Source of the DNA: Paenibacillus sp. A3
GTDB lineage: Bacteria > Bacillota > Bacilli > Paenibacillales > NBRC-103111
Direction: 5' to 3'
NCBI RefSeq assembly: GCF_001399685.1
Contig: NZ_JTHN01000182.1
Location: 1 to 64,000, forward strand
Length of the DNA stretch: 64,000 nucleotides
Of this stretch, positions 37,091-47,014 are shown one piece after another. The translations under genes were made by a program, and so were the position numbers. The notes under the pieces are model-generated. The model was not told where the DNA came from and did no database searches. It saw nothing but the letters and a program-made list of their open reading frames with translations. The first letter of the stretch is position 1; each line of letters opens with the position of its first letter.

Positions 37091-37099
37091 TGTTATAAT
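37091..37099 (+). promoter_or_regulatory. Extended -10 promoter before the CNNM-type gene
   Basis: TGTTATAAT (37091-37099): a perfect TATAAT preceded by TG plus one base. No good -35 at the proper distance. Confidence 0.45.
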
Positions 37100-37198
37100 G
37101 GATCCGCGTATGCCCTAAACTCCAAACATGACGCGGATAACCTGCATACATCCGGGGAGGTGCGCCTGTTCGCCTTACGCTGGCGGATAGGCGGAGCG

Positions 37199-38532
37199 TT
37201 GATTAACGATCCGTTATCGCTTATTTGGGGCGTCATCCTTGTGCTGCTCCTGGTGGCATTGAACGCCTTTTTGTCGCTGCCGAATTCGCGATGGTGAAAG
37301 TGACGTACAGCCGTGTGGAATCCCGCGTGTGCCCGGAATCCCGACAAGTTCGTTCAGTCCGGTTCCTGATGCAAAATGTCGATGCTCATTTATCGGCCTG
37401 CCAGCTAGGCATCACGCTTACCTCGCTCGGACTTGGCTGGATCGGCGGGCCGGTTGTCGCAGCGCTTCTTAAACCGGTGCTCAGACCTTTGCATTTGCCG
37501 GAGCCGGTCATCGGGACGCTTGCCTTTTTGATTGCGTTTACGTTGATAGCTATGCTGCACACGACGCTTGGTGAGCAGGTTCCCAAAGCCTATGCCATTC
37601 GTAAATCGGAGCAGGTGACACGGTTGTCGTCCGTGCCTCTTGTTGGCTTTTACAAAGCAATGCGTCCGGTGATTCGGTGTTTAAACGGCATCTCGACCTG
37701 GCTGCTGCGCATGACGGGCATCGCTTCCTCTATGGAGTATCGACTCGCCCACACGGAAGACGAAATTCGGGGGCTGATGAAAGAAAGCAACCGCAGCGGG
37801 TTCATCGACAATACCGAACTGGCGCTGGTCGACAATATTTTCGATTTTGCCGAAACGTATGCCCGTGAAATTATGATTCCGCGTACGGAGATGGTCTGCT
37901 TGTACGCAGGACGCTCGTACGAAGACAATAAAGCGATAGCGATCAGCGAGATGCATACGCGTTACCCGGTATGCGACCCGGACAAAGACAGCATTATCGG
38001 GTTCGTGCACATGAAAGATCTGTTGATTGCGGGAGAGCAGCCGGAAACGATCCGCTCAATCCTCCGTCCGATCATGAAAGTTCCGGAATCGATGCGGATA
38101 AGCGAGCTGCTGAAACTTATGCAAAAGAAGAAGACGCAGATGGCGCTGCTCATCGACGAATACGGCGGGACTTCCGGGCTGGTCACCTTTGAGGATATCA
38201 TGGAAGAAATCGTCGGTGAGATACAGGATGAATTCGATGAAGAACGGCCGCAGATGGAGACGCGGGGCGATCATTTGCACTCGATCGACGGACGGCTGCT
38301 GATTGAGGAAGTCAACAGCTATTTCGGGCTAGGTATCGCGTCCGACGATTACGATACGATTGGCGGATGGATGTATTCTCAGGTGGAGATGCCGCCTAAG
38401 AAGCAGCAGTCTGTCGTCTGGGAAAACCGCTTCCGGTTTATGATCGAGGAGATCGATCATTTGCGGATTACACGTATTTTAGTGGTTCGGCAGGAGCAGA
38501 CAGACGGGTCATCCTGCGAAGACAGGGGATGA
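37199..38532 (+). CDS. CNNM/CorC (HlyC) family membrane protein with apparent -1 frameshift
   Basis: The family joins a DUF21 membrane domain, two CBS domains and a CorC_HlyC C-terminal domain, and is linked to Mg2+/Co2+ transport or tolerance. Downstream of 37273 the frame reads VAAEFAMVKVTYSRVES, DAHLSACQLGITLTSLGLGWIG, GEQVPKAYAIR, the CBS region (IMIPRTEMV, DEYGGTSGLVTFEDIMEEIVGEI) and the CorC domain. Upstream, from TTG 37199 (or GTG 37160), another frame encodes NDPLSLIWGVILVLLLVALNAF, the expected first helix. The frames join if the T5 run at 37268-37272 were T6, giving VALNAFFVAAEFAMV. So the gene is either broken or carries a homopolymer sequencing error. Confidence 0.8.
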
Positions 38533-38636
38533 AAGGGAGAGGTACGTACGTGGCGAAGGACGGGCGGTCTTAAGGCGGAGGCAAGCAGGGTGTAATGGTG
38601 CAACGCCCCCCTTCCACATAGTTTCCTCAAAAAAGG

Positions 38637-38661
38637 GCTTCGAACTTTGAAGCTTTTTTTT
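38637..38661 (+). terminator. Weak terminator after the CNNM-type gene
   Basis: GCTTC/GAAGC stem (38637-38641 and 38649-38653) with a 7-base loop and an eight-T tail, preceded by an A-run that can extend the stem. Confidence 0.5.
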
Positions 38662-38665
38662 GTTC

Positions 38666-38696
38666 TATAATTTACAACGTAACAATGTTATGTTAC
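38666..38696 (+). promoter_or_regulatory. Promoter -10 and inverted-repeat operator in front of yhbD
   Basis: TATAAT (38666-38671) is followed by the inverted repeat GTAACA-6-TGTTAC (38679-38684 and 38691-38696), which covers the predicted transcription start. The next gene encodes a MerR-like DNA-binding protein, so autorepression is plausible. The -35 element is weak and overlaps the preceding terminator. Confidence 0.45.
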
Positions 38697-38723
38697 ACTT
38701 ATTTTTGTAAGGAGGCGTTGACG

Positions 38724-39350
38724 GTGACGGAACGGGAATTAATCTCTAAAAAAGATTTGCTTGAACTGACAGGCATTTCTTACGGCCAATTATACCGCTG
38801 GAAACGAAAAAATCTCATTCCGGAAGAATGGTTTATTCGAAAGTCGACATTTACGGGACAGGAGACCTTTTTTCCAAAGGAGAGCATTTTGGCGCGGATC
38901 GATAAAATCGTGAATATGAAAGACGATTTATCGCTGGATGAACTGGCGGACGTATTTTCGCCGAATTTGAGCGAAGTTGCCCTTGGGCGTTCGGAGCTGG
39001 AAAAACGCAACATTGTTACGAAAGAGACGCTCGATTTTTACATCGAACAGCAGGGAACGAGCGCGGTCTATGATTATGAAAAAATAATATGCATGTATGC
39101 GCTCGACAAGCTGCTGCAAACCGGAGAGATGACGTTGGAGGAAGGGAAAGGTCTGATTCAGACTATGGCGGAGCATTATCCGAAGCTTCAAGGCAAGAAC
39201 GGCGAGCTGATCTTTTTTCGGAAGATGGGCATGTCCGGCTTCGTGATTGCGACAAGTCCGGGCGAGGTGTATTTCGAGCCGCGGGTGAGGGTGGTAGCGC
39301 GGATTTCGATAGCCGATTGCGCAGAGGAATTGAAAATTAAATTATCGTAA
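38724..39350 (+). CDS. yhbD: YhbD-like DUF4004 protein with MerR-type helix-turn-helix
   Basis: The 208-residue protein starts with a MerR-like winged-helix segment (KKDLLELTGISYGQLYRWKR with the following KNLIPEEWFI, residues about 8-40), and has a C-terminal domain with alternating strands. It resembles B. subtilis YhbD, whose gene precedes the bactofilin genes yhbE and yhbF, as here. The GTG at 38724 follows GGAGG by 8 bases; 38685 is an unlikely longer start. Likely a regulator of the downstream bactofilin operon, by inference. Confidence 0.7.
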   Translation: MTERELISKKDLLELTGISYGQLYRWKRKNLIPEEWFIRKSTFTGQETFFPKESILARIDKIVNMKDDLSLDELADVFSPNLSEVALGRSELEKRNIVTKETLDFYIEQQGTSAVYDYEKIICMYALDKLLQTGEMTLEEGKGLIQTMAEHYPKLQGKNGELIFFRKMGMSGFVIATSPGEVYFEPRVRVVARISIADCAEELKIKLS

Positions 39351-39395
39351 CGCGTTTACGAAAATATAAAATGCAGCAAGTACGGAGGGATAACT

Positions 39396-40118
39396 ATGGA
39401 CAGCAACAACCGCCGCGATCTCATTATTTCCGGCAGCGGCTCTTCCTCGGGCGGAAGCTACCGGAACGTAAAAATTAACGGTGAAGGCAAAGTTTACGGG
39501 AACATCGATTGTTTGGAGTTCAGGACCAACGGAGTCAGCGAAGTTTCCGGGCAAGTGAAAGCAAAGCTGGTTCAAGTGAACGGCCAGTCGTCGATGAAAG
39601 GCGCCGTCGAAAGCGAGGAAATTAAAGTTTACGGGGGGGCCAAGCTGGAAGGGAACGTATCGTATCTCGATTTTAAATGCCGCGGCAGCGCCCGGGTTGA
39701 AGGGAACATGAACGGTGACCGGATCGATCTCGAAGGGGATTTGACCGTCGCCGGTGACTGCGAGGCGGAAACGTTCAATGCCAAGGGAGCGTTCCGGATC
39801 GACGGATTATTGAATGCGGGCGTTATCGATATTTCGCTTTACGGTGTCAGCTCTGCGCAGGAAATCGGCGGCGAAGTGATCACGGTACGCAAAAAAGGCT
39901 TCAAGTCGCTTCTCAAGTCGTTACTGCCGATGCTCGACGCGAAGCTCGACGCTGAAACGATCGAAGGGGATGAAATTTATTTGGAGAATACGACGGCCAA
40001 AGTCGTCCGCGGCAGCCGGATTACGATCGGCCCGGGCTGTGAAATCGATCTGGTCGAATACAAGGAAAGCATGAACCCATTCAAAGGAGCCAAAATTCAT
40101 GAATACCGGCAAATCTAA
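39396..40118 (+). CDS. Bactofilin-type polymer-forming protein (YhbE/YhbF-like)
   Basis: The 240-residue protein is built of short hydrophobic-Gly repeats typical of right-handed beta-helical bactofilins (GKVYGNIDCLEFRTNGVSEV, GAVESEEIKVYGGAKLEGNV, NGDRIDLEGDLTVAGDCEAE). In B. subtilis YhbE and YhbF affect flagellar hook assembly and motility. The 3' end overlaps the MFS gene by 20 bases, whose ribosome binding site AAAGGAG lies within it, so the two are translationally coupled. Function here is inferred from the family. Confidence 0.8.
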   Translation: MDSNNRRDLIISGSGSSSGGSYRNVKINGEGKVYGNIDCLEFRTNGVSEVSGQVKAKLVQVNGQSSMKGAVESEEIKVYGGAKLEGNVSYLDFKCRGSARVEGNMNGDRIDLEGDLTVAGDCEAETFNAKGAFRIDGLLNAGVIDISLYGVSSAQEIGGEVITVRKKGFKSLLKSLLPMLDAKLDAETIEGDEIYLENTTAKVVRGSRITIGPGCEIDLVEYKESMNPFKGAKIHEYRQI

Positions 40119-41652
40119 CGGGAGCCGTCTTGGCTTCGTCGTCGCCGGTCTCTTGCTCGGCATACTGATGGCGGCGATGGACAATACGATCGTAGCGACG
40201 GCGATGGGGACGATCGTAGCCGAGCTCGGCGGATTGGACAAATTCGTCTGGGTGACATCGGCTTACATGGTGGCGGAGATGGCAGGGATGCCAATCTTCG
40301 GCAAGCTGTCCGATATGTACGGACGCAAGCGGTTTTTCGTGTTCGGCTTAATCGTATTTTTGTTTGGCTCTGTCCTATGCGGAACGGCCGGCAGTATCAC
40401 CGAGCTCAGCATTTACCGCGCCATCCAGGGTATCGGAGGCGGCGCGCTGATGCCGATTGCGTTCACGATCATTTATGATGTGTTTCCGCCGGAGAAGCGG
40501 GGCAAAATGTCGGGATTGTTCGGCGCGGTGTTCGGACTGTCCAGCATCTTCGGACCGCTGCTGGGCGCCTATATTACCGATTATATCGGGTGGAAATGGG
40601 TTTTTTACGTCAACGTGCCCATCGGTCTGCTTGCCCTGTTCTTTATTGTCGTGTGCTACCGGGAGTCGCCGGTGCATGCCAAGCAGCGGATTGACTGGTG
40701 GGGAGCGGTCACACTGGTCGGTGCGATCGTATGTCTCATGTTTGCGCTGGAATTAGGCGGCGGAACTTATCCTTGGACATCGGGAACGATCCTCGGTCTG
40801 TTTGCCGGGTTCGTCGTGTTGTTTGGCGCGTTTCTGTTTGCGGAGACCCGGGTCCAGGAACCGATCATTTCCTTTGCGATGTTTCAAAACCGTCTGTTTG
40901 CTTCCAGCAATCTGGTAGGCTTGTTCTACGGCGCAGCGTTTATCGTGGCGACGGTTTATATTCCGATCTACGTCCAAGGCGTGTTCGGCGGCAGCGCCAC
41001 CAATTCAGGGCTAGTCCTTCTTCCGATGATGCTGGGGACGGTCGTGACCGCACAGTTGGGCGGTTTTCTCGCCGGCTCCGGCAAAATGTCGTACCGCGGC
41101 GTCATGATTATTTTCTCCATTTTATTTGCTGTATCCGTCCTGCTGCTTGCTACGCTGACCCCGGATACGCCGCGGTATTTGGTAACGTTGTTCATGATTC
41201 TGATCGGCCTCGGTACGGGCGCATCCTTCTCCGTGCTCGGCATGTCGGCGATTCACGGCTTCGAGGCGAAGCAGCGGGGCTCGGCCAGCTCGACGATGTC
41301 GTTTGTACGCTCGCTCGGAATGACGATCGGCATTACCGTGTACGGCATTATTCAGCGGAACGACTTGGAATCATCGTTGGCCGGCGCATTCGGCGGTGCC
41401 GGGGCGCCGCAGGGGATGAACCTGAAAGATCCGCGCGACTTGCTGTCGCCGACAAGCCGCAGCGCGATTCCGGAGCCGATTCTGGACAAAATTACGGCAT
41501 CGTTGTCAACGTCGATCTCGCACACGTTCCTGTGGGCTTTGATTCCTGCTGCGCTCACGATTTTGTGCGTCTTATGGATGAGCCGGGAGAAAATCCAAAT
41601 TTCCCCCGCGCGGCGGGAAATATCCTCCGAACAAGCTGCATCGCATTCGTAA
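40099..41652 (+). CDS. MFS drug-efflux transporter, DHA2 (EmrB/QacA) family
   Basis: The 517-residue protein with about 14 helices exports drugs by proton antiport. Motif D1 near the start reads GILMAAMDNTIVATAMGTI. Motif A GKLSDMYGRKRFF and the motif B/C region (IYRAIQGIGGGALMPIAFTI, FGLSSIFGPLLGAYIT) are clear. The ATG at 40099 lies inside the bactofilin gene. A terminator follows. The substrate cannot be predicted. Confidence 0.9.
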   Translation: MNTGKSNGSRLGFVVAGLLLGILMAAMDNTIVATAMGTIVAELGGLDKFVWVTSAYMVAEMAGMPIFGKLSDMYGRKRFFVFGLIVFLFGSVLCGTAGSITELSIYRAIQGIGGGALMPIAFTIIYDVFPPEKRGKMSGLFGAVFGLSSIFGPLLGAYITDYIGWKWVFYVNVPIGLLALFFIVVCYRESPVHAKQRIDWWGAVTLVGAIVCLMFALELGGGTYPWTSGTILGLFAGFVVLFGAFLFAETRVQEPIISFAMFQNRLFASSNLVGLFYGAAFIVATVYIPIYVQGVFGGSATNSGLVLLPMMLGTVVTAQLGGFLAGSGKMSYRGVMIIFSILFAVSVLLLATLTPDTPRYLVTLFMILIGLGTGASFSVLGMSAIHGFEAKQRGSASSTMSFVRSLGMTIGITVYGIIQRNDLESSLAGAFGGAGAPQGMNLKDPRDLLSPTSRSAIPEPILDKITASLSTSISHTFLWALIPAALTILCVLWMSREKIQISPARREISSEQAASHS

Positions 41653-41674
41653 AAACTTCATCGTCCAGTATGGA

Positions 41675-41712
41675 AGCCTGCTGATCCATTTCAGCGGGCT
41701 TTTTATTATTTT
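41675..41712 (+). terminator. Terminator after the MFS gene
   Basis: A 10-bp stem AGCCTGCTGA/TCAGCGGGCT (41675-41684 and 41691-41700, one G-T pair) with a T-rich tail. Confidence 0.8.
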
Positions 41713-41734
41713 AAATCTCATCCCCCTATTAAAA

Positions 41735-41743
41735 TGATACAAT
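41735..41743 (+). promoter_or_regulatory. Extended -10 promoter before the lipoprotein gene
   Basis: TGATACAAT (41735-41743), an extended -10 hexamer TACAAT with TG, 67 bp before the start; no good -35. Confidence 0.45.
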
Positions 41744-41809
41744 AGGAATGAATATCCAAATTTGGAATGGAACAAAGCAGCTGATTGGCGAAAATAGGAG
41801 CCGTGCAAA

Positions 41810-43111
41810 ATGAATCATAAGAGCATGCTATTGAAACTGTTTCTTTGTTTAACTTGTCTCGCAGCCGGTTGTACCGGCATGAAGTCCGAAGACAAAGCAA
41901 CGACGCTAAAGGTATTTTATTACGATAAGGAAAGCTTCAATGACATCTACGGGAAGTTGTTCACCTCTCAAAACCCTCATGTCGAGATCGAAGTCGTCCC
42001 GCTGAATGATTACTACAAGAAAGGTTTTTCTGAGGAAGGATATCGGGAGCTTGTAAAAAAAGAACAGCCCGATCTCATTTTCAACTTTAATCTTACAAGC
42101 TTCGTTGAGGACGGAATGCTCGTCGATCTGGAGCCTTTGCTGAAAAAATCAAAAGACGTGAACCTCGAGCGGATGAACAAAAATATGACCGCTTACTTAA
42201 GGAATAAAGGCGGGGGAAGATTATTCGGCCTGTCACCGACCTTTCAATCCAAAGCCTTATTTTACAACAAGACGTTGTTCGATCAATTCGGGATATCTTA
42301 TCCAACGGATCATATGAGCTGGGAGGAAGTGTTGCAATTGGCCGCGCGCTTTGCGAAATCGGAGCGCAATGCCGGCAAAATGTACGGTTACTACCATAAC
42401 ACCCGCCATCCTTTCTGGCTTGCTAAAGATATAGCGGAAACCGATGGATTAAGTTTGACGGATGCAGCGGGAAAGAAAATTATGATCAATACTCCAAGCT
42501 GGAAGCGTATTTTCGATATGGTTATTACAGGAACGAAGGAAGGCGGGATTTATATCAACCAACCGGGTGACGCGCAAAAGGGAAATCTGCTGCTTGAAAA
42601 TCCGTTCACGCAAGGGCGAGCGGCTATGACGGTAGAATACTCGTATGAATTGGGGTATCTTTCCAGCGCTAGTTTCGAATGGGGAATCGTTACGGAGCCT
42701 GTAAATCCTGCTACACCTAACCAAAGCGCTTCCCTTGATCCCACCGAATTGTTCGGTATTTATGCCGGTTCCAAAAACATAGATAGCGCTTGGCAACTGC
42801 TGGAGTATATAAATAGCGAGAAGCTTTCAAAAATGAATGGTCGGGCTGGTACCCACGGCAGTCTTCCAACTTATTTGGATAGCATGCAAAAGAAGGATAG
42901 TAACATGGAAGCATTTTATAAACTGTCCCCCCAAGACGCTTATACGCCTTCCGTTCCCCAGGAATTTTCAACCGATTTTTATGAGCAGGTCCGACAATCC
43001 ATGACCGGAGTGATTGAAGGAGAGCTTGAACTGGACAATATGCTGATTGAGATGAATAAAATCGGACAATTCAAGCTGGATCAAGCCTTGAAAAAAACAA
43101 AGCCGGCATAA
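41810..43111 (+). CDS. Extracellular solute-binding lipoprotein (family 1, ABC-type)
   Basis: The 433-residue protein has a lipoprotein signal (LAAGC, modified Cys21), then a type I periplasmic-binding-like fold: TTLKVFYYDKESFNDIY at the start, PDLIFNFNLTSFVEDGMLVDLEPLL, KALFYNKTLFDQFGI near residue 148, and late motifs NPFTQGRAAMTVEYS and ELFGIYAGSKNIDSAWQLLEYI. These match sugar-binding proteins of ABC importers. No permease or ATPase gene is adjacent. The gene looks more AT-rich than its neighbours, hinting at separate acquisition. Ligand unknown. Confidence 0.85.
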   Translation: MNHKSMLLKLFLCLTCLAAGCTGMKSEDKATTLKVFYYDKESFNDIYGKLFTSQNPHVEIEVVPLNDYYKKGFSEEGYRELVKKEQPDLIFNFNLTSFVEDGMLVDLEPLLKKSKDVNLERMNKNMTAYLRNKGGGRLFGLSPTFQSKALFYNKTLFDQFGISYPTDHMSWEEVLQLAARFAKSERNAGKMYGYYHNTRHPFWLAKDIAETDGLSLTDAAGKKIMINTPSWKRIFDMVITGTKEGGIYINQPGDAQKGNLLLENPFTQGRAAMTVEYSYELGYLSSASFEWGIVTEPVNPATPNQSASLDPTELFGIYAGSKNIDSAWQLLEYINSEKLSKMNGRAGTHGSLPTYLDSMQKKDSNMEAFYKLSPQDAYTPSVPQEFSTDFYEQVRQSMTGVIEGELELDNMLIEMNKIGQFKLDQALKKTKPA

Positions 43112-43113
43112 AC

Positions 43114-43152
43114 AAAGGGGAGCCCTCGGTTTACACCGAAAAGCCCCCTTTT
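43114..43152. terminator. Bidirectional terminator between the lipoprotein gene and mnmA
   Basis: AAAGGGG/CCCCCTTTT outer pairing with an inner CTCGG/CCGA stem, and T-rich ends on both strands, between convergent genes. Confidence 0.65.
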
Positions 43153-43171
43153 ATTACACATATATGCAGAC

Positions 43172-44314
<1,143 letters not shown>

Positions 44315-44436
44315 TCAAATCAAGAAAGAATAAAATTTTTCATGAATATGCCACGGTTTTTCTCCCAAATTACAAGGTTTTATGTTACCATAGAAACGAT
44401 ACAAAAATGTATGAAATGTAAACGAGGTGCTACAAG

Positions 44437-44859
44437 TTGAAGATTTCCACCAAAGGCCGCTACGGACTCACGATCATGATGGAGCTCGCGACGAAGTTCG
44501 GAGAAGGCCCCACCTCACTGAAAAGCATCGCAGAAAAGCATCAGCTTTCCGAGCATTATCTGGAGCAATTGGTTGCTCCGCTGCGTAACGCAGGTCTCGT
44601 AAAAAGCATCCGCGGCGCATACGGCGGATATATTTTGTCCAAATCGCCCGAAGATATTTCCTCCGGCGATGTGATTCGAGTGCTGGAAGGTCCGATCAGC
44701 CCGGTGGATTTCACCGAGGAAGACGATCCGGCCAAGCGCCAGCTCTGGATTCGGATCCGTGACGGAATTGCGCAGGTGCTTGATTCGACGACGCTGTACG
44801 ATTTGATTTCTTACAAAGATGAAGGAAATCAAAATGACAGCTACATGTTTTACATTTAG
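44437..44859 (+). CDS. cymR: CymR-type Rrf2 transcriptional regulator
   Basis: A 140-residue Rrf2-family winged-helix protein. It begins MKISTKGRYGLTIMMELATKF and has the recognition region QLSEHYLEQLVAPLRNAGLVKSIRGAYGGY. It lacks any cysteine, unlike Fe-S IscR, and ends with the IAQVLDSTTLYDL segment typical of CymR, the cysteine-metabolism repressor that works with CysK. The TTG start at 44437 lies after GAGG. Next to iscS, as in B. subtilis. Confidence 0.85.
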   Translation: MKISTKGRYGLTIMMELATKFGEGPTSLKSIAEKHQLSEHYLEQLVAPLRNAGLVKSIRGAYGGYILSKSPEDISSGDVIRVLEGPISPVDFTEEDDPAKRQLWIRIRDGIAQVLDSTTLYDLISYKDEGNQNDSYMFYI

Positions 44860-44897
44860 ACTGCTTTGAAATCCTCCTAACAGATGTGGTGAAAGCT

Positions 44898-46049
44898 TTG
44901 GAGTTCATTTATTTAGATCACGCCGCCACAACGCCCGTACTTCCCGAAGTCGTGGAAGCGATGCTTCCATATTGGACCGGGGCGTACGGGAACCCCTCAA
45001 GCACGCATCAAGCCGGTCGGGAAGCAAGAATGGCGCTTAGCGCCGCCCGGGACCGGATCTCCGCTTTTGTCGGCTGCGCGCCGTCCGAGCTCGTATTTAC
45101 AGGGAGCGGAACGGAAAGCGACAATATGGCGCTGTTCGGTGCGGCTGAGGCGTACCGGGAACGCGGCCGGCATATCATAACGACACAGATCGAACATCAT
45201 GCCGTTCTTCATGCTTGCGAGCGATTGGAACAGCTTGGATACGAAGTGACTTATGTACCTGTGGACCGATTCGGCCAAGTTTCGCCGAACGATGTGGAAG
45301 CGGCCATTCGGCCGGATACGATCCTGATCAGCGTCATGTACGGCAACAACGAAGTCGGTACGCTCCAGCCGGTCGAAGCGATCGGACGACTTGCCAGGGA
45401 GCGCGGCATTTGTTTTCATGTCGACGCCGTTCAAGCGTTGGCTCACGTGCCTATCAATCTTCGTGAGCTGCCGGTAGATTTGATGAGTTTTTCCGCGCAT
45501 AAACTGAACGGTCCCAAAGGGGTCGGCGCGTTATATATAGCCCAAAGCACTCGCGTCATACCGCTGCTCTACGGCGGCGCTCAAGAACGGAAACGCCGTC
45601 CGGCGACGGAAAATACGGCAGGCATCGCAGGATTTGCAAAAGCCGTAGAAATTTTTGACCGGAATAGGTATGAAGTGCAACAAAAGATGGAAAAACTACG
45701 TCAAGAAATGGTCACCGAATTGAAACGGCGTCTGGCCCCCGGGCAATTTGTCGTCAACGGTCATCCTACAGAGAAGCTTCCGCACATTTTGAATGTCAGC
45801 TTTCCCGGCATTTCCACCGAGACGATGCTGATGAATCTGGATCTTGCGGGAGTGATGGCTTCAAGCGGCTCGGCTTGTACGTCCGGCTCCTTGGAAATCT
45901 CTCATGTGCTTAAGGCGATGAGCCTGCCGGATGAAGTGACGCAATCGGCCATCCGATTTAGTTTCGGACCGGGCAACGACTCCGGGCAAATGGCTGCTGC
46001 CGCTACGGCCGTTGAAACCATTATCAGCCGATTACGTACTAAAGGATAA
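44898..46049 (+). CDS. iscS: IscS/YrvO-type cysteine desulfurase
   Basis: A PLP enzyme that takes sulfur from cysteine to a persulfide for tRNA thiolation and Fe-S clusters. The sequence starts FIYLDHAATTPVLPEVVEAM and has the PLP-Lys motif SFSAHKLNGPKGVGALY near residue 195 and the catalytic Cys loop SSGSACTSGSLEISHVL near 320. TTG 44898 is preferred because GGTG precedes it and it yields a normal family N-terminus; GTG 44886 is possible. MnmA, its probable client, is encoded nearby. Confidence 0.93.
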   Translation: MEFIYLDHAATTPVLPEVVEAMLPYWTGAYGNPSSTHQAGREARMALSAARDRISAFVGCAPSELVFTGSGTESDNMALFGAAEAYRERGRHIITTQIEHHAVLHACERLEQLGYEVTYVPVDRFGQVSPNDVEAAIRPDTILISVMYGNNEVGTLQPVEAIGRLARERGICFHVDAVQALAHVPINLRELPVDLMSFSAHKLNGPKGVGALYIAQSTRVIPLLYGGAQERKRRPATENTAGIAGFAKAVEIFDRNRYEVQQKMEKLRQEMVTELKRRLAPGQFVVNGHPTEKLPHILNVSFPGISTETMLMNLDLAGVMASSGSACTSGSLEISHVLKAMSLPDEVTQSAIRFSFGPGNDSGQMAAAATAVETIISRLRTKG

Positions 46050-46085
46050 GGCAAATTTCGATTTGCCGGCTGGGAGAGAAGCTCG

Positions 46086-46607
46086 TTGAGAAAAGCGCGC
46101 GATGTTATCGGATTGCCGGTCATTTGCGTAGAGACAGGGAAACAAGTGGGCAGCGCCAAAGACCTGTTGCTGAACGATGGCTGGGAGGTCGAGTCCGTGC
46201 TGCTCGAAGCGGGGCATTGGTTTTCCGAAGCCACGTGTATTGAGCGAAAAGACGTGATAGCGATGGGCGACGATGCTATTACGATTGCTGCAGAACAAGC
46301 CGTCCGCCCGCTGAATCCAAGCTCCGCTTGCAGGGCGCTGCTGTTTGGCGAACGCAAGCTTAAGGGACTCCCGGTCATTACCGTCAATGGGCAGCAGCTC
46401 GGGGTGGTCGAGGACGTTTATTTGGATCCGGATGGGGGAATAAAGGTAATAGGTTACGAATTGACCGAAGGTTTCATCTCGGATCTAACGGAAGGGCGCA
46501 GATGGCTGCCGATGCCGGATGCGGTCAAGGTCGGCGAAGACGCCTTAATTGTTCCCGTTCACGCCAGCGAAGCGCTTCAAGAAATCTTCGGACCAAAAGA
46601 AGAATAG
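46086..46607 (+). CDS. yrrD: YrrD-like PRC-barrel protein
   Basis: The 173-residue protein is made of two PRC-barrel-type units: ARDVIGLPVICVETGKQVGS (residue 4) and KLKGLPVITVNGQQLGVVED (about 98), each continuing into a short beta-rich segment. It resembles B. subtilis YrrD, which lies near mnmA. TTG start at 46086 after GGGAGAG. PRC-barrels bind RNA or proteins; no role is known here. It is close behind iscS and in front of a zinc-ribbon mini-protein. Confidence 0.75.
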   Translation: MRKARDVIGLPVICVETGKQVGSAKDLLLNDGWEVESVLLEAGHWFSEATCIERKDVIAMGDDAITIAAEQAVRPLNPSSACRALLFGERKLKGLPVITVNGQQLGVVEDVYLDPDGGIKVIGYELTEGFISDLTEGRRWLPMPDAVKVGEDALIVPVHASEALQEIFGPKEE

Positions 46608-46617
46608 GGTGATACCG

Positions 46618-46815
46618 ATGTTACGTTGTCCAAATTGCAATTCCAAGGATATTGGAAAAATCGGCTCCCATCAGTTTTACTGCTGGGGCTGTTTTATCGA
46701 ACTGACTGTGAACGGGGAAAAAATGTCCGTATTCCAAGTGGAGGAAGACGGCACGCTTAGCTCGCTCGACGATTTGTTTTTTGAAGAAGAAATGCCCGAG
46801 CTTCATGCAAACTGA
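46618..46815 (+). CDS. Small zinc-ribbon protein
   Basis: A 65-residue protein with CPNCNSK and CWGCFIEL motifs, two CxxC pairs 17 residues apart fit for one zinc ion, and an acidic C-terminal half (VEEDGTLSSLDDLFFEEEMPE). The ATG at 46618 follows GGGTG by 6 bases. It directly follows yrrD and is ended by a strong terminator, so it is likely expressed with iscS-yrrD. No function can be assigned. Confidence 0.65.
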   Translation: MLRCPNCNSKDIGKIGSHQFYCWGCFIELTVNGEKMSVFQVEEDGTLSSLDDLFFEEEMPELHAN

Positions 46816-46876
46816 CGGGATGCTCCAGAGATATTAATAGGGGAGTTCCGGCTCGAGCATCATCGTATAGTCAAGC

Positions 46877-46927
46877 ACCGCTTTCCGGGACGCTATGAAC
46901 AGGCGTCTCGGGAAGCGGTTTTTTTAT
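46877..46927 (+). terminator. Terminator after the cymR-iscS-yrrD group
   Basis: A 17-bp stem (46877-46893 with 46903-46919, G-T pairs included) with a T-run. Confidence 0.85.
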
Positions 46928-47014
46928 GTGCTGGATTAAGAGCCCGGACTTGTACATATACTGTAAAAAGGCCAACTCTTCGTCAGAAGTCAGAACGAGG
47001 TAAAGGGGGGCGCT

